Shown: piece by piece, positions 1 through 7,430 of the stretch
Position numbering within the stretch: position 1 is the stretch's first letter
How the letters are laid out: each line of letters starts with the position of its first letter
From: Intestinibacillus sp. Marseille-P6563
GTDB taxonomy: Bacteria; Bacillota; Clostridia; Oscillospirales; Butyricicoccaceae
Assembly: GCF_900604335.1 (NCBI RefSeq)
Contig: NZ_UWOD01000001.1
Location: 1,056,521-1,120,520 of the forward strand
Reading direction: 5' to 3'
Length of the DNA: 64,000 bases
Made by a program: the position numbers and the translations under genes
Notes under the pieces: generated by a model
Databases searched by the model: none
Told to the model about the DNA's origin: nothing
What the model saw: the letters and a program-made list of their open reading frames with translations, nothing else

Positions 1-804
1 ACCAGAACGATACCCCCAACACGGCCGTTCTTTCGACGGCTGACGGCGCAGTGCATGGCGTGGCCTAAAGAGTTCTTGCGGGACAATGGCGGGAACGCCG
101 CCGGGAATTACTACATCTTGGTATTTGTACTCGCCTATGTATTTACGGTTTTTCAAGATGGCGTTAAAGCTGTTCATGCTGTACGGCTTGTTCCGCTTAG
201 TCTGTAAGCCGCGCTTGTTCAGGGATTCCACGATTGCCCGCACGGTTTCACCCTCGGCATAGCGTGTGAAGATTTCCAGCACAACAGGCGCGGTAATGGG
301 GTCAATCTCTAATCGCTGGTCTTTCCCTAATACATAGCCTAATGGAATCCTGCCGCCATTGTTCAAACCTTTTAGCGCGTTTTCTTTCTGTCCTCGGTGT
401 ATTTTCTCGGACAATTCAACAGAGTAAAATTCGGCATAGCCCTCCAAAAGACTTTCCAGCAAAATTCCGGTGCTGTCCTCGGCTATGGCCTCTTTTGCCG
501 ACACCACTTTGACACCGTTTTTCTTTAAGATTGCTTTATAGTGTGCGCTGTCATAGCGGTTTCTGGAAAATCTGTCCAGTTTCCACACAAGGACAATATC
601 AAAAAGTCCTTTCGCGCTATCCTTAATCATGCGCTGAAAGTCCGGCCGGTTATCGGTTTTCGCGGACAAAGCCCGATCAATATAGGTGCTTAATACGGTT
701 ATCCCGTTGCGTTCGGCGTACTCTTTGCACTCCCGAAGCTGTCCTTCTATGCTTTCCTCACGCTGGCTGTCAGAGGAATAACGGGCATAAATAACTGCTT
801 TCAT
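1..804 (-). pseudogene. Large serine recombinase, 3'-truncated at the window edge
   Basis: A site-specific recombinase of the large serine (resolvase/invertase N-terminal) family that would cut and rejoin mobile-element ends. The start is ATG at 804. The protein opens MKAVIYARYSSDSQREES, with the catalytic Ser in the RYSSD motif, and keeps DRFSRNRYD and the recombinase-domain stretch NAILKNRKYIGEY. The frame stays open to base 1 (about 268 codons), but family resemblance stops after VPQELF near base 67. In the other direction, the plus strand from base 3 reads a protein-like tail ending in TAA at 66-68. I infer that the recombinase lost its C-terminal zinc-ribbon and coiled-coil part at a junction near base 66 and is probably inactive. 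The alternative is simply that it continues beyond the window. Confidence 0.75.
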
Positions 805-853
805 TTTTGCACGTCCTTTCGTTATTTCGTGGGTGGCTTGCCCGCCTCACCGG

Positions 854-904
854 GGGGCGTTCCCCTTGATTACCTCCGATTCAAAAATCCTCGTTTGTCA
901 AGGT
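854..904 (+). repeat. Left copy of inverted repeat flanking the IS3 element
   Basis: Bases 879-904 match the reverse complement of 2381-2406 at 23 of 26 positions (core ATTCAAAAATCC...GTCAAGGT). Weaker similarity (GGGCGTT-CCCCTT) continues outward to about 854. The similarity ends just before the IS ends. It may be an old hairpin or duplicated element-end sequence into which the IS inserted. Confidence 0.7.
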
Positions 905-942
905 CTGGCAAAGTGAAGTGCTCCCCAAAAGTTGGACAAAAG

Positions 943-1791
943 TTATGCGGCAAAGCCATTTTGAATTCTGTATTGGACAGGACTTAACCCATTCAATTTT
1001 TCTTTGATTCGGTTATGGTTATAGTATTCAAGATAAGCGATCAGTTCCTGGCAGAACTCGTCTAATGATTGGAACGTCCGCAGGTATAGCAGTTCCGATT
1101 TTAACAGTCCGAAGAAGTTTTCCATAACCGCATTGTCCAGACAGTTTCCCTTTCTGGACATACTTTGCCGAATGCCTTTTTCTAACAGTCTTTTTTGATA
1201 CCTGACGTTCTGATATTGCCAGCCCTGATCCGAATGAAGGATCAGCCCGCTGCTGTCCGGGAGCCGGGAGAATGCTTTATCCAGCATCTCATCCACCTGG
1301 CGGTAATTAGCCCGTTCACTGATGGCATAGCTGATGATCTCACCATTATACAGGTCAAGCACAGGAGAAAGATAAAGTTTGTTTCCAAACAGGGAAAACT
1401 CAGTCACATCAGTTACCCATTTCTGATTCGGCCTTTCCGCATGGAAATCTCTAGCCAGTAGATTTGGTGCAATCTTGCCGACTTCTCCACGGTAAGAACG
1501 ATACTTTTTCATTCGTACCATACATTTTAGGCCTGACTCCTTCATCAGCTTTTGTACCGTCTTGTGGTTCAGACAAAAGCCTCTGTTGCGTAATTCCATA
1601 CCAATCCGCCGATACCCGTACCGGCCTTGATTCTCCTGATAAATTGCTATGATTTCCGCCCTTTCTTTTGCGTATTTATCCACAGCATTGGCTTTCCGGG
1701 AATGATAGTAGTATGTACTTCGGGGAATGCCGGCCAGTTTAAGTAATGCTGCCAGAGGATAATCACGCCTTAATTCTGTAACAGCAGCCAC
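943..1791 (-). CDS. IS3-family transposase OrfB (DDE integrase domain)
   Basis: Catalytic half of the IS3/IS150 transposase. It has an N-terminal HTH_21 region (YGYRRIGMELRNRGF), then an RNase-H-fold rve integrase core with the DDE residues in WVTDVTEF, LILHSDQGWQY and NAVMENFFGLLKSE, ending in the usual YNHNRIKEKLNGLSPVQYR. The listed start is GTG, but the true product is probably the OrfAB fusion made by -1 frameshifting from orfA: the OrfB frame is open upstream through the slippery site at 1839-1845. All catalytic residues are present, so the element may still be active. Confidence 0.93.
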   Translation of the reverse strand: MAAVTELRRDYPLAALLKLAGIPRSTYYYHSRKANAVDKYAKERAEIIAIYQENQGRYGYRRIGMELRNRGFCLNHKTVQKLMKESGLKCMVRMKKYRSYRGEVGKIAPNLLARDFHAERPNQKWVTDVTEFSLFGNKLYLSPVLDLYNGEIISYAISERANYRQVDEMLDKAFSRLPDSSGLILHSDQGWQYQNVRYQKRLLEKGIRQSMSRKGNCLDNAVMENFFGLLKSELLYLRTFQSLDEFCQELIAYLEYYNHNRIKEKLNGLSPVQYRIQNGFAA

Positions 1792-1799
1792 AACATCGC

Positions 1800-2321
1800 T
1801 TATTCGGGTTCTTCCCGCTTCTGAATTAAGGCGTTTAATTTTTTTAGGTAATCATTCTCCATTCTCAACCGGTAATTTTCTTCTGACAGCCGCTTGTTTT
1901 CCTGTTGCAGCTCCGACTGTTCCTGCTTCTTTTGTCGTTTTTCGCTACCTTTTGTCGCCTGCTTTTTCATAAGTCCCCGTGCACCTTCCTTTTGGAATTT
2001 CTTCTCCCACCGGCACACTGTTACAACATCAAGGCAAAAGTGCATAGCTGTCTGTGTACAGGATAAGTGATGTTCCTGCTTGTATTGTAACACTTTTAGG
2101 CGAAACTCGCCATCAAAGCCTTTTTGTCGGCCAACCAGATTTCTGCTTAGAAGTCCTTTTGCACCATGCAGCTTATACAAGTTTACCCATTTTTCAATCG
2201 GCGTACAGGATACGCAAAATTTCTCGGATGCCTCTTTGCGTGTATGCCCTTCCAGTACATACTGAACAACTGCTAATTTTAATTCCTCACTGAACAATTC
2301 TTTTCCCATAGATTTCTGCAC
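1800..2321 (-). CDS. IS3-family OrfA, helix-turn-helix DNA-binding protein
   Basis: A 173-residue OrfA of the IS150 type with two helix-turn-helix units (about residues 10-55, SEELKLAVVQYVLEGHTRKEA, and 70-115, GEFRLKVLQYKQE) and a C-terminal leucine-zipper coiled coil (residues about 130-165, ending NDYLKKLNAL). It binds the IS ends and multimerises. It ends in TAA, 8 bases before the nominal OrfB GTG start. The last part of the gene contains the A7 heptamer from which ribosomes can shift to the OrfB frame. Confidence 0.92.
   Translation of the reverse strand: MQKSMGKELFSEELKLAVVQYVLEGHTRKEASEKFCVSCTPIEKWVNLYKLHGAKGLLSRNLVGRQKGFDGEFRLKVLQYKQEHHLSCTQTAMHFCLDVVTVCRWEKKFQKEGARGLMKKQATKGSEKRQKKQEQSELQQENKRLSEENYRLRMENDYLKKLNALIQKREEPE
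1839..1845 (-). promoter_or_regulatory. Programmed -1 frameshift heptamer A-AAA-AAA in orfA
   Basis: On the minus strand the orfA codons read CTA AAA AAA TTA, so a perfect A_AAA_AAA slippery heptamer lies in the zero frame. After a -1 slip the frame continues ATT AAA CGC CTT without a stop into OrfB. OrfA and OrfB codon phases differ by exactly -1. Downstream stimulators were not modelled. Confidence 0.85.
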
Positions 2322-2380
2322 CCCTTTCGTTGACTTTCTTGTCCAACTTTTGGGGTGCAGTTCAAAGCCAGTTCATTTTA

Positions 2381-2432
2381 ACCTTGACGAGCGGGGATTT
2401 TTGAATACACTCCCCTAAGGGGAAACGCCCTC
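2381..2432 (-). repeat. Right copy of inverted repeat flanking the IS3 element
   Basis: Partner of 854-904. The best-conserved part is 2381-2406 (ACCTTGACGAGC...TTTTTGAAT). It lies directly downstream of the XRE gene ending at 2434. Confidence 0.7.
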
Positions 2433-2433
2433 T

Positions 2434-2808
2434 CTAACCGCGCTGTTCCTCTAACATTTTCGTCAGGACTTCCCGCAATTTTTCACTGACCGGGGAAGCA
2501 GGGTCAAAACACATATCCACAAACTGCCGCAATTCCTTGTTGTCTTGCGTAATGGCATCTATGACTTTCGGCTTGTGTTCATATAGCTTTCCCTCCGGTT
2601 GTTCCGTGCGGGCAAATATGTAGTCCATAGATACATCGAAGAAATCTGCATACCATCGCAGAATCTTTAAGGGCGGGGAAGATTGCCCGTTTTCATAGCG
2701 GTTTACACTGGCTTGTGTTGCGCCCATCAGCGTAGCTAATTTGGCTTGGGACAGGTTGACGCTTTCTCGTAAGCTCTTTAACCGCTGTGCTATCTCCTGC
2801 ATAGTCAA
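2434..2808 (-). CDS. XRE-family transcriptional regulator
   Basis: A 124-residue phage/element-type repressor. The HTH_3 domain covers residues 5-62 (RLKSLRESVNLSQAKLA, ASVNRYENG, DFFDVSMDYI). The C-terminal 60 residues are charged and have no recognised domain. It has a strong sigma-A promoter directly upstream and lies in the mobile island next to the recombinase, so it probably controls element genes. The start is ATG at 2808 with a GAAAGGAGAGT Shine-Dalgarno on the minus strand. Confidence 0.88.
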   Translation of the reverse strand: MTMQEIAQRLKSLRESVNLSQAKLATLMGATQASVNRYENGQSSPPLKILRWYADFFDVSMDYIFARTEQPEGKLYEHKPKVIDAITQDNKELRQFVDMCFDPASPVSEKLREVLTKMLEEQRG

Positions 2809-2828
2809 CTCTCCTTTCTCATACTTGA

Positions 2829-2857
2829 ATAATACGATATGCGAGTTAAAATGTCAA
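2829..2857 (-). promoter_or_regulatory. Sigma-A promoter for the XRE gene at 2808
   Basis: Minus strand TTGACA (2852-2857), 17-base spacer, TATTAT (2829-2834), about 20 bases before the gene. Five of six bases match in the -10 and six of six in the -35. Confidence 0.75.
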
Positions 2858-2871
2858 CACGGATATAGAAT

Positions 2872-2909
2872 AAAAGACGGTCAAAGCAAAATGCTCTGAC
2901 CGTCTTTTT
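2872..2909 (-). terminator. Intrinsic terminator after the RCC1/SLH gene
   Basis: Hairpin AAAGACGGTCAAAGCA / TGCTCTGACCGTCTTTT with a U-run in both directions. It sits just downstream of the gene ending at 2930. Confidence 0.85.
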
Positions 2910-2929
2910 GTCAATGAGAGTGACTCTTA

Positions 2930-4639
2930 TTATGCAAACGCCCGATACAGGAATGTCACAATCTGAGCGCGGGTGCAAGTCATATCAGGGCTAAAGGTGG
3001 TTGCACTTGTGCCGGAAGTGACACCCGCTTCCACCGCCCAATCGACAGCGGGCGCATAGAGCGTGGTAGCAGCTACATCTGTAAAGCTGCTGGTTTTTTC
3101 AGCGGCAGGGAAACCAGCGGCGCGCCAGATATACAGAACTGCCATACTCCGAGTACAAGGAGTATTTCCATTAAAGGCCGTGCTGTCTTTTGATATGATA
3201 TTATTTTCTTTTGCCCACAATGCTGCCTTATAAAAATAACCACTCTCCTTAATGTCCGTGAATGTACTCGTTTTGCTGGTGGGCTCAGGAGAACCCTTTG
3301 CACGCCACAGGAATGTTAAGATTTGCGCCGTAGTACAGGTATCGTCAGGAGAAAAGGTTGTAGATGTCGTACCGCTGGTAACACTATTTTCGACAGCCCA
3401 CAAAACCGAGGCGGCAAAATAGTCCGTTTCCAACACATCATTGAACCCGCCTACGTTTGAAACTTCGGTATCTGCAGATGATAGTTTAGCGGTCACGCCT
3501 ATAAGCTGAACCGGAATAGTCTGCATTAAAAACCCATTGGGGTCTGTCCCATTTCCAATTCCCATATCGTCAGAACGCCCGCAAAACCAGATGGAACCAT
3601 CTGCCTTTACGATTGCAGTATCAAAACTGCTACAAGTGACGGACGCTACACCATCCATAATTTTTGTTGGCTTAAATTGATATGGTTTTCCATCCGAAGA
3701 ATAATTTGTTCCGGTGTATCCATTTCCCAGTTGACCGCAATCATTTTCCCCCCACATCCACAAGGAACCGTCTGCCTTAATTGCGGCAGAATGGGTGCTG
3801 CCATTACAAACTGAAACCACGTCGTCAAGTATTTTTTGAGGTGTTGTATATGTATCCCATCCAGCTGTGCCGTTCGCCATCTGGCCGTATGAGTTAAATC
3901 CCCATACCCAGAGGGAGCCATCTGTTTTAACGGCAGTTGAGGCAAATCTTCCGCAGCTGACAGCTGAAACGCCGTCCATAACCTTAACAGGAACGGTCTG
4001 ATACCCTTTTATATCATTATTTCCGTCGCATAAATAGCATTTTGCTCCCCACATCCACAGGGAACCATCTGTTTTAATTGCGGCCATAACACCTTCACCA
4101 CAGCTAACAGCTGCAACATCCTCCAAGACACGGGCGGGAACATCAGAATCCTCCATAGTACCATTTCCCAACTGTCCACTTAAATTATTGCCCCATGTCC
4201 ACAAGGATCCATCTGCTTTAATCGCCGCAATAGAACCATTGTTATAGCTAACCGAAATCACGTTATCCATCACTTTTTTGGGTGTGAATCGTAAAAAATA
4301 ATTGGAGTGTTCATCATAATAATGGTAGGTAAAAACCCACAGGGAACCATCTGTTTTTATCACAGCGGTATTTGAGCCATCACAACTGACCGAACTTACA
4401 TTCTCCATCACTTTAGCAAAGGAAGCAGACTGCTCAAATTTCCCATTTCCCAAGTCCTTATACGCTTCTTTTCCGCGCATCCAAAGTGTGTTGTTGTTAT
4501 CTACCACGGCCAGCGTTCCCCCGCCCAAGCTTACGGTAGCTGCCTGGCCCGCTTTGCCCATATCAAAGGCCGAAGCCGGGACAGCCAAGCTCACGCAAAG
4601 CACCAGAGCCAATGCCAAAAACAAAATGCGCTTTTTCAT
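2930..4639 (-). CDS. Secreted RCC1-repeat protein with three SLH domains
   Basis: A 569-residue exported protein. Residues 1-24 are a classic signal peptide ending PASA. Residues about 30-385 are RCC1-like beta-propeller repeats, each with the signature DGSLW-WG or G-LGNG (for example TDGSLWVWGFNSYGQMANGT). Residues about 395-569 are three SLH repeats (FNDVL..YFAASVLWAVEN, FTDIKESGYFYKAALWA, FTDVAATTLYAPAVDWA). SLH domains bind pyruvylated cell-wall polymers, so the propeller is displayed on the surface. The ligand is unknown. It is an isolated gene with its own promoter and terminator inside the mobile island, and its base composition is lower in GC than the core genes. The start is supported by AGGAGGG seven bases upstream. 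Confidence 0.88.
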   Translation of the reverse strand: MKKRILFLALALVLCVSLAVPASAFDMGKAGQAATVSLGGGTLAVVDNNNTLWMRGKEAYKDLGNGKFEQSASFAKVMENVSSVSCDGSNTAVIKTDGSLWVFTYHYYDEHSNYFLRFTPKKVMDNVISVSYNNGSIAAIKADGSLWTWGNNLSGQLGNGTMEDSDVPARVLEDVAAVSCGEGVMAAIKTDGSLWMWGAKCYLCDGNNDIKGYQTVPVKVMDGVSAVSCGRFASTAVKTDGSLWVWGFNSYGQMANGTAGWDTYTTPQKILDDVVSVCNGSTHSAAIKADGSLWMWGENDCGQLGNGYTGTNYSSDGKPYQFKPTKIMDGVASVTCSSFDTAIVKADGSIWFCGRSDDMGIGNGTDPNGFLMQTIPVQLIGVTAKLSSADTEVSNVGGFNDVLETDYFAASVLWAVENSVTSGTTSTTFSPDDTCTTAQILTFLWRAKGSPEPTSKTSTFTDIKESGYFYKAALWAKENNIISKDSTAFNGNTPCTRSMAVLYIWRAAGFPAAEKTSSFTDVAATTLYAPAVDWAVEAGVTSGTSATTFSPDMTCTRAQIVTFLYRAFA

Positions 4640-4684
4640 AGACTTCCCTCCTAAAAGTTGTGGTTAATTGGGGATTTCGTTTTT

Positions 4685-4713
4685 ATTATATCATACGATT
4701 TTTTCTCTTACAA
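4685..4713 (-). promoter_or_regulatory. Sigma-A promoter for the RCC1/SLH gene
   Basis: Minus strand TTGTAA (4708-4713), 17-base spacer, TATAAT (4685-4690). Confidence 0.65.
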
Positions 4714-4732
4714 TAATGAATTGTGAGGCAAT

Positions 4733-4777
4733 ACCTAACATACATTTGCTCCACATTTGGCTACACTTTTGTTAGGT
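4733..4777. promoter_or_regulatory. 8-bp inverted repeat, candidate operator
   Basis: ACCTAACA (4733-4740) and its exact reverse complement TGTTAGGT (4770-4777) lie between the divergent RCC1/SLH and XRE genes. The spacing and position suit an autoregulatory XRE operator. The right arm also overlaps the XRE ribosome-binding site. Confidence 0.4.
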
Positions 4778-4790
4778 GGTGGCTCATAAA

Positions 4791-5024
4791 ATGAATCAGC
4801 TTGTATTTGATGATGATATTTATAATACGATACGGCATAATATCAAGAAGTGTCGAAAAGAGAAAGGGCTAACCGCTGCGGAGTTGGCTGAATTGATAGG
4901 ACGTTCCCATGATTTTGTTCGCCAGATTGAGAGCGAAAAGGTTGCTTACAATTTTAGTGTAGAAACTCTTTATAGAATATCAGTTGCTTTGGACGTTAGC
5001 TTGGATAAACTGATAGAAAAGTAA
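4791..5024 (+). CDS. Small XRE-family regulator
   Basis: A 77-residue protein that is essentially one HTH_3 domain (IRHNIKKCRKEKGLTAAELAELIG, FVRQIESEK, ISVALDVSLDKLIEK). An in-frame GTG exists at 4776, but ATG 4791 has AGGTGG at good spacing and starts where homologues usually do. The gene is AT-rich compared with the chromosomal part of the window. It is divergent from the RCC1/SLH gene, with a shared inverted repeat between them, and convergent with the next XRE gene across a bidirectional terminator. Confidence 0.85.
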   Translation: MNQLVFDDDIYNTIRHNIKKCRKEKGLTAAELAELIGRSHDFVRQIESEKVAYNFSVETLYRISVALDVSLDKLIEK

Positions 5025-5030
5025 ACTGAC

Positions 5031-5072
5031 AAAAGCAGTCCCTTTGGTATTACCTTAGGGACTGCTTTTTTG
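5031..5072. terminator. Bidirectional terminator between two XRE genes
   Basis: AAAAGCAGTCCCTTTGG / CCTTAGGGACTGCTTTTTT stem with runs of A and T on both sides, separating convergent genes. Confidence 0.88.
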
Positions 5073-5696
5073 TTATTCTTCTTCTGGTAACTTCAATTCC
5101 TCACTATCTTCCAGCAGCTTGGCAATTTTATCAATAGCCTTAGAAACTGATTTTTCCAGTTTCCATTTTGAGATTAAGCCAACAATTTCTTTATCTTCTT
5201 GCCTGTAATCAAAATCGAGCGTTACAAAATTTGAATATTTCTGCGTTGTATAGGCGAAAGAATCCAGACTGTGAATTAACTCCGACATAAAATCAGTTTC
5301 AAAAAGAAGATTTAAAATTTTCAAGTATGTTGCCGAACCATTTTCACTTGAAAAAGCTTTGATTTTGGCGATTGCTGCGTCAGTCAATCCTAATGTTTCT
5401 TTTACTTCTTTGTTCTCTGGCCTCATATCATCAGACAAGCAAAAAACATACTCAAGGGAAACATCAAAAACTCGAGAATACGCAACCGCAAGTTCGGGTG
5501 TTAAGTTGGCATTTGACTTTTCGATTTCCGCAATTCTTGTTTCGCCCGACTTCCCATCTAATTGGATTTGCACATAGGGATTAAGGCGAGCGGCGACTTG
5601 GTTTAATGTTAAGTCATTATCTATCCTCAACTTTTTAAGCCTATTTCCGATATTTTTAAATTTATCATTTGGAGTTTTCTTCAAAATCTTTGGCAT
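5073..5696 (-). CDS. XRE-family regulator with long C-terminal domain
   Basis: A 207-residue protein. Residues 14-80 form an HTH_3 domain (IGNRLKKLRIDNDLTLNQVAARLN, RIAEIEKSNANLTPELAVAYSRVFDVSLEYV). The remaining 125 residues are predicted mainly alpha-helical and have no family that I recognise. It is AT-rich, within the mobile island, and divergent from the replication module that begins at 5876, so it is a good candidate for the copy-control or excision repressor of that module. Confidence 0.85.
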   Translation of the reverse strand: MPKILKKTPNDKFKNIGNRLKKLRIDNDLTLNQVAARLNPYVQIQLDGKSGETRIAEIEKSNANLTPELAVAYSRVFDVSLEYVFCLSDDMRPENKEVKETLGLTDAAIAKIKAFSSENGSATYLKILNLLFETDFMSELIHSLDSFAYTTQKYSNFVTLDFDYRQEDKEIVGLISKWKLEKSVSKAIDKIAKLLEDSEELKLPEEE

Positions 5697-5810
5697 AGGT
5701 CGTATCTCCTTTACCTTTTTCTTAATTATTATTATATAATACTTAAATGGACAAAATCAATGATGATAATATGGTATTATAATACTTTTCTGCATGGTAA
5801 GCTATACTCA

Positions 5811-5824
5811 GAAAAGCGCTTTTC
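5811..5824. promoter_or_regulatory. Perfect 14-bp palindrome upstream of the replication module
   Basis: GAAAAGCGCTTTTC lies 52 bases before the 5876 gene, in the intergenic region shared with the divergent XRE repressor. It could be a repressor operator or part of a replication or nick origin; neither can be decided from sequence. Confidence 0.45.
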
Positions 5825-5875
5825 AGATTATGTATTAAGCTGTCCTATCGGCTCGACGGGGGAAAGGAGTATACC

Positions 5876-6241
5876 ATGCCCTATAAACTTAATGTAGATT
5901 TACCCGCCGTAAATGCTGGCTATGACTATGCTGTATTAACGGGAAAAACTGATATTTTTCCCTACGAGGACGGAAAAAAACTTTCCGATGTGCGAACTGG
6001 CGTAAAATTAACCCTTGCGTTGCAAGGAGCTTGTCTTGCTCCGCTTGCGGTTAAGTTTGACCATGACCCGCTGCCGAATCTCACAGGCGAACAAATTGAA
6101 GCGGCCTGTCTGGGGGGCAACTTTATTTACGTGCAGCTTCCAGATTGCGCTGTAAATCTATATTCCAGCAGCAACGGCGGCATTGGCATGACTGCGACTG
6201 CACAGACCGCGAAAATTGTCACCCTCAAGAGCGACAAATAA
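5876..6241 (+). CDS. Hypothetical protein of the Rep module (121 aa)
   Basis: I do not recognise the family. It is a soluble 121-residue protein with no signal peptide or membrane segment. It is probably beta-rich, with alternating hydrophobic strands and a Gly/Ser/Thr-rich tail (SSSNGGIGMTATAQT). It precedes the HUH Rep by 53 bases and is co-directional, so it is probably co-transcribed. By position it might be a single-strand DNA-binding or accessory replication protein, as in small rolling-circle replicons, but that is inference only. A strong AAAGGAG ribosome site precedes ATG 5876. Confidence 0.65.
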   Translation: MPYKLNVDLPAVNAGYDYAVLTGKTDIFPYEDGKKLSDVRTGVKLTLALQGACLAPLAVKFDHDPLPNLTGEQIEAACLGGNFIYVQLPDCAVNLYSSSNGGIGMTATAQTAKIVTLKSDK

Positions 6242-6294
6242 GACGGGGTGAGGGCAACATACGTTGCCCTCACCCCGCCAGAAAGGAAACTCGC

Positions 6295-7170
6295 ATGAAA
6301 TCATTTATCTCACCTGAGTTTATAATCGCTGTGGCTGCCCTTGCTCTTATATTTACTGTCATTGTCTGCCTTGTGCAGATATTCCGTACACCGCCGCTGT
6401 TGAAACGGCGCTTTGACCGCGCTGTGCGGCGCTGCGGACTGCACAATGCACAAAATGAATACCCTATGCTTGTCGGCGTCAAACGGGATAAGGATAAGCA
6501 CCACGGCATTATTTTGACGGTCAAGAATATGGGTATCTCCGTCCCAGATTTTGACCGAAGAATTGACCGTCTGCAAGCGTCCCTTAAGCAAGGGCACCCG
6601 CCCGCCGAATACATCATTGCTGCCGAACCACAAGCGCGTGGCGCATGGCATTTGCATTGCTTATTTCTGTTTACAGAAAAAGCCCCCTTTATCCCTAATT
6701 CAGATATGGCACGGATTTGGGGACATGGCTTCACAAAGACAAAGAGCCTCAAAGGAATCGACAACCACGGCTTATACCTGACAGCATATTTGGGTGATAT
6801 GGAATTATCCGAAGCCCTCCGCGCTAGTAGCCCAAGAGGCAAAATAACCGAGGCAAGTACAATCGACGAGCAGGGCAAGCGGCAAAAGAAAGCGGTCATC
6901 AAGGGAGCAAGGCTACGTCTGTACCCTCCCGGCTTCAATTTATACCGTACAAGCCGGGGCGTGAAAAGGCCGGAGATATGGCAGACCACAGAGGCCGAAG
7001 CACAAAAGATGATACATGGTACACCGCTTACCTATGAAAAAACCATCGCAGTCACCGATGAGGCTGGGAATGTGAAAAACATCATTAACTATCGACAATA
7101 CAACATCGCCGCGAAGGAGGGCGGCTCACTTGACGCAGCGGAAAAAGCAATATCACCCGAAGATACCTGA
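6295..7170 (+). CDS. Rolling-circle HUH replication protein with N-terminal membrane helix
   Basis: A 291-residue protein. Residues 8-30 form a clear transmembrane helix (EFIIAVAALALIFTVIVCLV). Residues 55-170 resemble the HUH endonuclease core of rolling-circle Rep proteins: HUH motif H119-L120-H121 in RGAWHLHCLF, then W142 and Y161-x3-Y165 (LYLTAYLGD), a candidate nicking tyrosine pair. The open frame extends upstream to 6145, but ATG 6295 follows AGAAAGGAAAC and begins outside the preceding gene. HUH proteins nick origin DNA to start rolling-circle replication or transfer of the element. The membrane anchor is unusual for a Rep. It overlaps the next small gene by 41 bases. Confidence 0.75.
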   Translation: MKSFISPEFIIAVAALALIFTVIVCLVQIFRTPPLLKRRFDRAVRRCGLHNAQNEYPMLVGVKRDKDKHHGIILTVKNMGISVPDFDRRIDRLQASLKQGHPPAEYIIAAEPQARGAWHLHCLFLFTEKAPFIPNSDMARIWGHGFTKTKSLKGIDNHGLYLTAYLGDMELSEALRASSPRGKITEASTIDEQGKRQKKAVIKGARLRLYPPGFNLYRTSRGVKRPEIWQTTEAEAQKMIHGTPLTYEKTIAVTDEAGNVKNIINYRQYNIAAKEGGSLDAAEKAISPEDT

Positions 7171-7315
7171 TTACGAATTAGAAGCCCTTGCCCGTTGTCT
7201 GCTCCCCGATATGCAAACCTATTTTGAGAGCGACGAAGGCAAGAGGGCGTTTGCCGAATGGCAAGCTCAGCAACAGAACAAGGACAAAGGGGAAAGACAG
7301 ACGAAGCCTAAATAA
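7130..7315 (+). CDS. Small conserved mobile-element protein (61 aa)
   Basis: A 61-residue, highly charged protein (motif YHPKIPDYELEALARCLLP, then a Gln/Lys-rich tail). Similar short proteins occur beside recombinases in Firmicutes mobile elements; this is from memory and I give it no function. It starts inside the end of the rep gene (41-base overlap), with GGAGGGCGG upstream, and ends just before a strong GC-rich terminator. This marks it as the last gene of the module. Confidence 0.65.
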   Translation: MTQRKKQYHPKIPDYELEALARCLLPDMQTYFESDEGKRAFAEWQAQQQNKDKGERQTKPK

Positions 7316-7317
7316 TA

Positions 7318-7353
7318 GCGGCGGCAGTATGTAACACATACCGCCGCCGCTTT
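7318..7353 (+). terminator. Terminator of the Rep module
   Basis: GCGGCGGCAGTATGT / ACATACCGCCGCCGC hairpin followed by TTT, three bases after the last stop codon. Confidence 0.8.
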
Positions 7354-7383
7354 GCTTATGCTATTTCGTCCAGATAAATGATA

Positions 7384-7421
7384 AATCCGAACCCGTTCCC
7401 TATCGGGAAAAGGTTCGGATT
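7384..7421 (-). terminator. Terminator downstream of tRNA-Ala
   Basis: Ten-bp stem AATCCGAACC / GGTTCGGATT with an inner TTCCC/GGGAA extension. Read on the minus strand it follows the tRNA 3' end by about 10 bases and is trailed by a T-rich stretch. Confidence 0.65.
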
Positions 7422-7430
7422 ATCTTGATT

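Larger units (their letters stand above)
919..2359 (-). mobile_element. IS3-family insertion sequence (IS150-like), 1,441 bp
   Basis: The element has 21-bp terminal inverted repeats at 919-939 and 2339-2359, sharing CCCCAAAAGTTGGACAA with one mismatch, and starts with TG and ends with CA as IS3 elements do. It carries overlapping orfA and orfB on the minus strand. The bases just outside (GAAG on the left, GTTC on the right) do not form a 3-4 bp target duplication. This suggests later recombination rather than a fresh simple insertion. It appears structurally complete. Confidence 0.92.
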
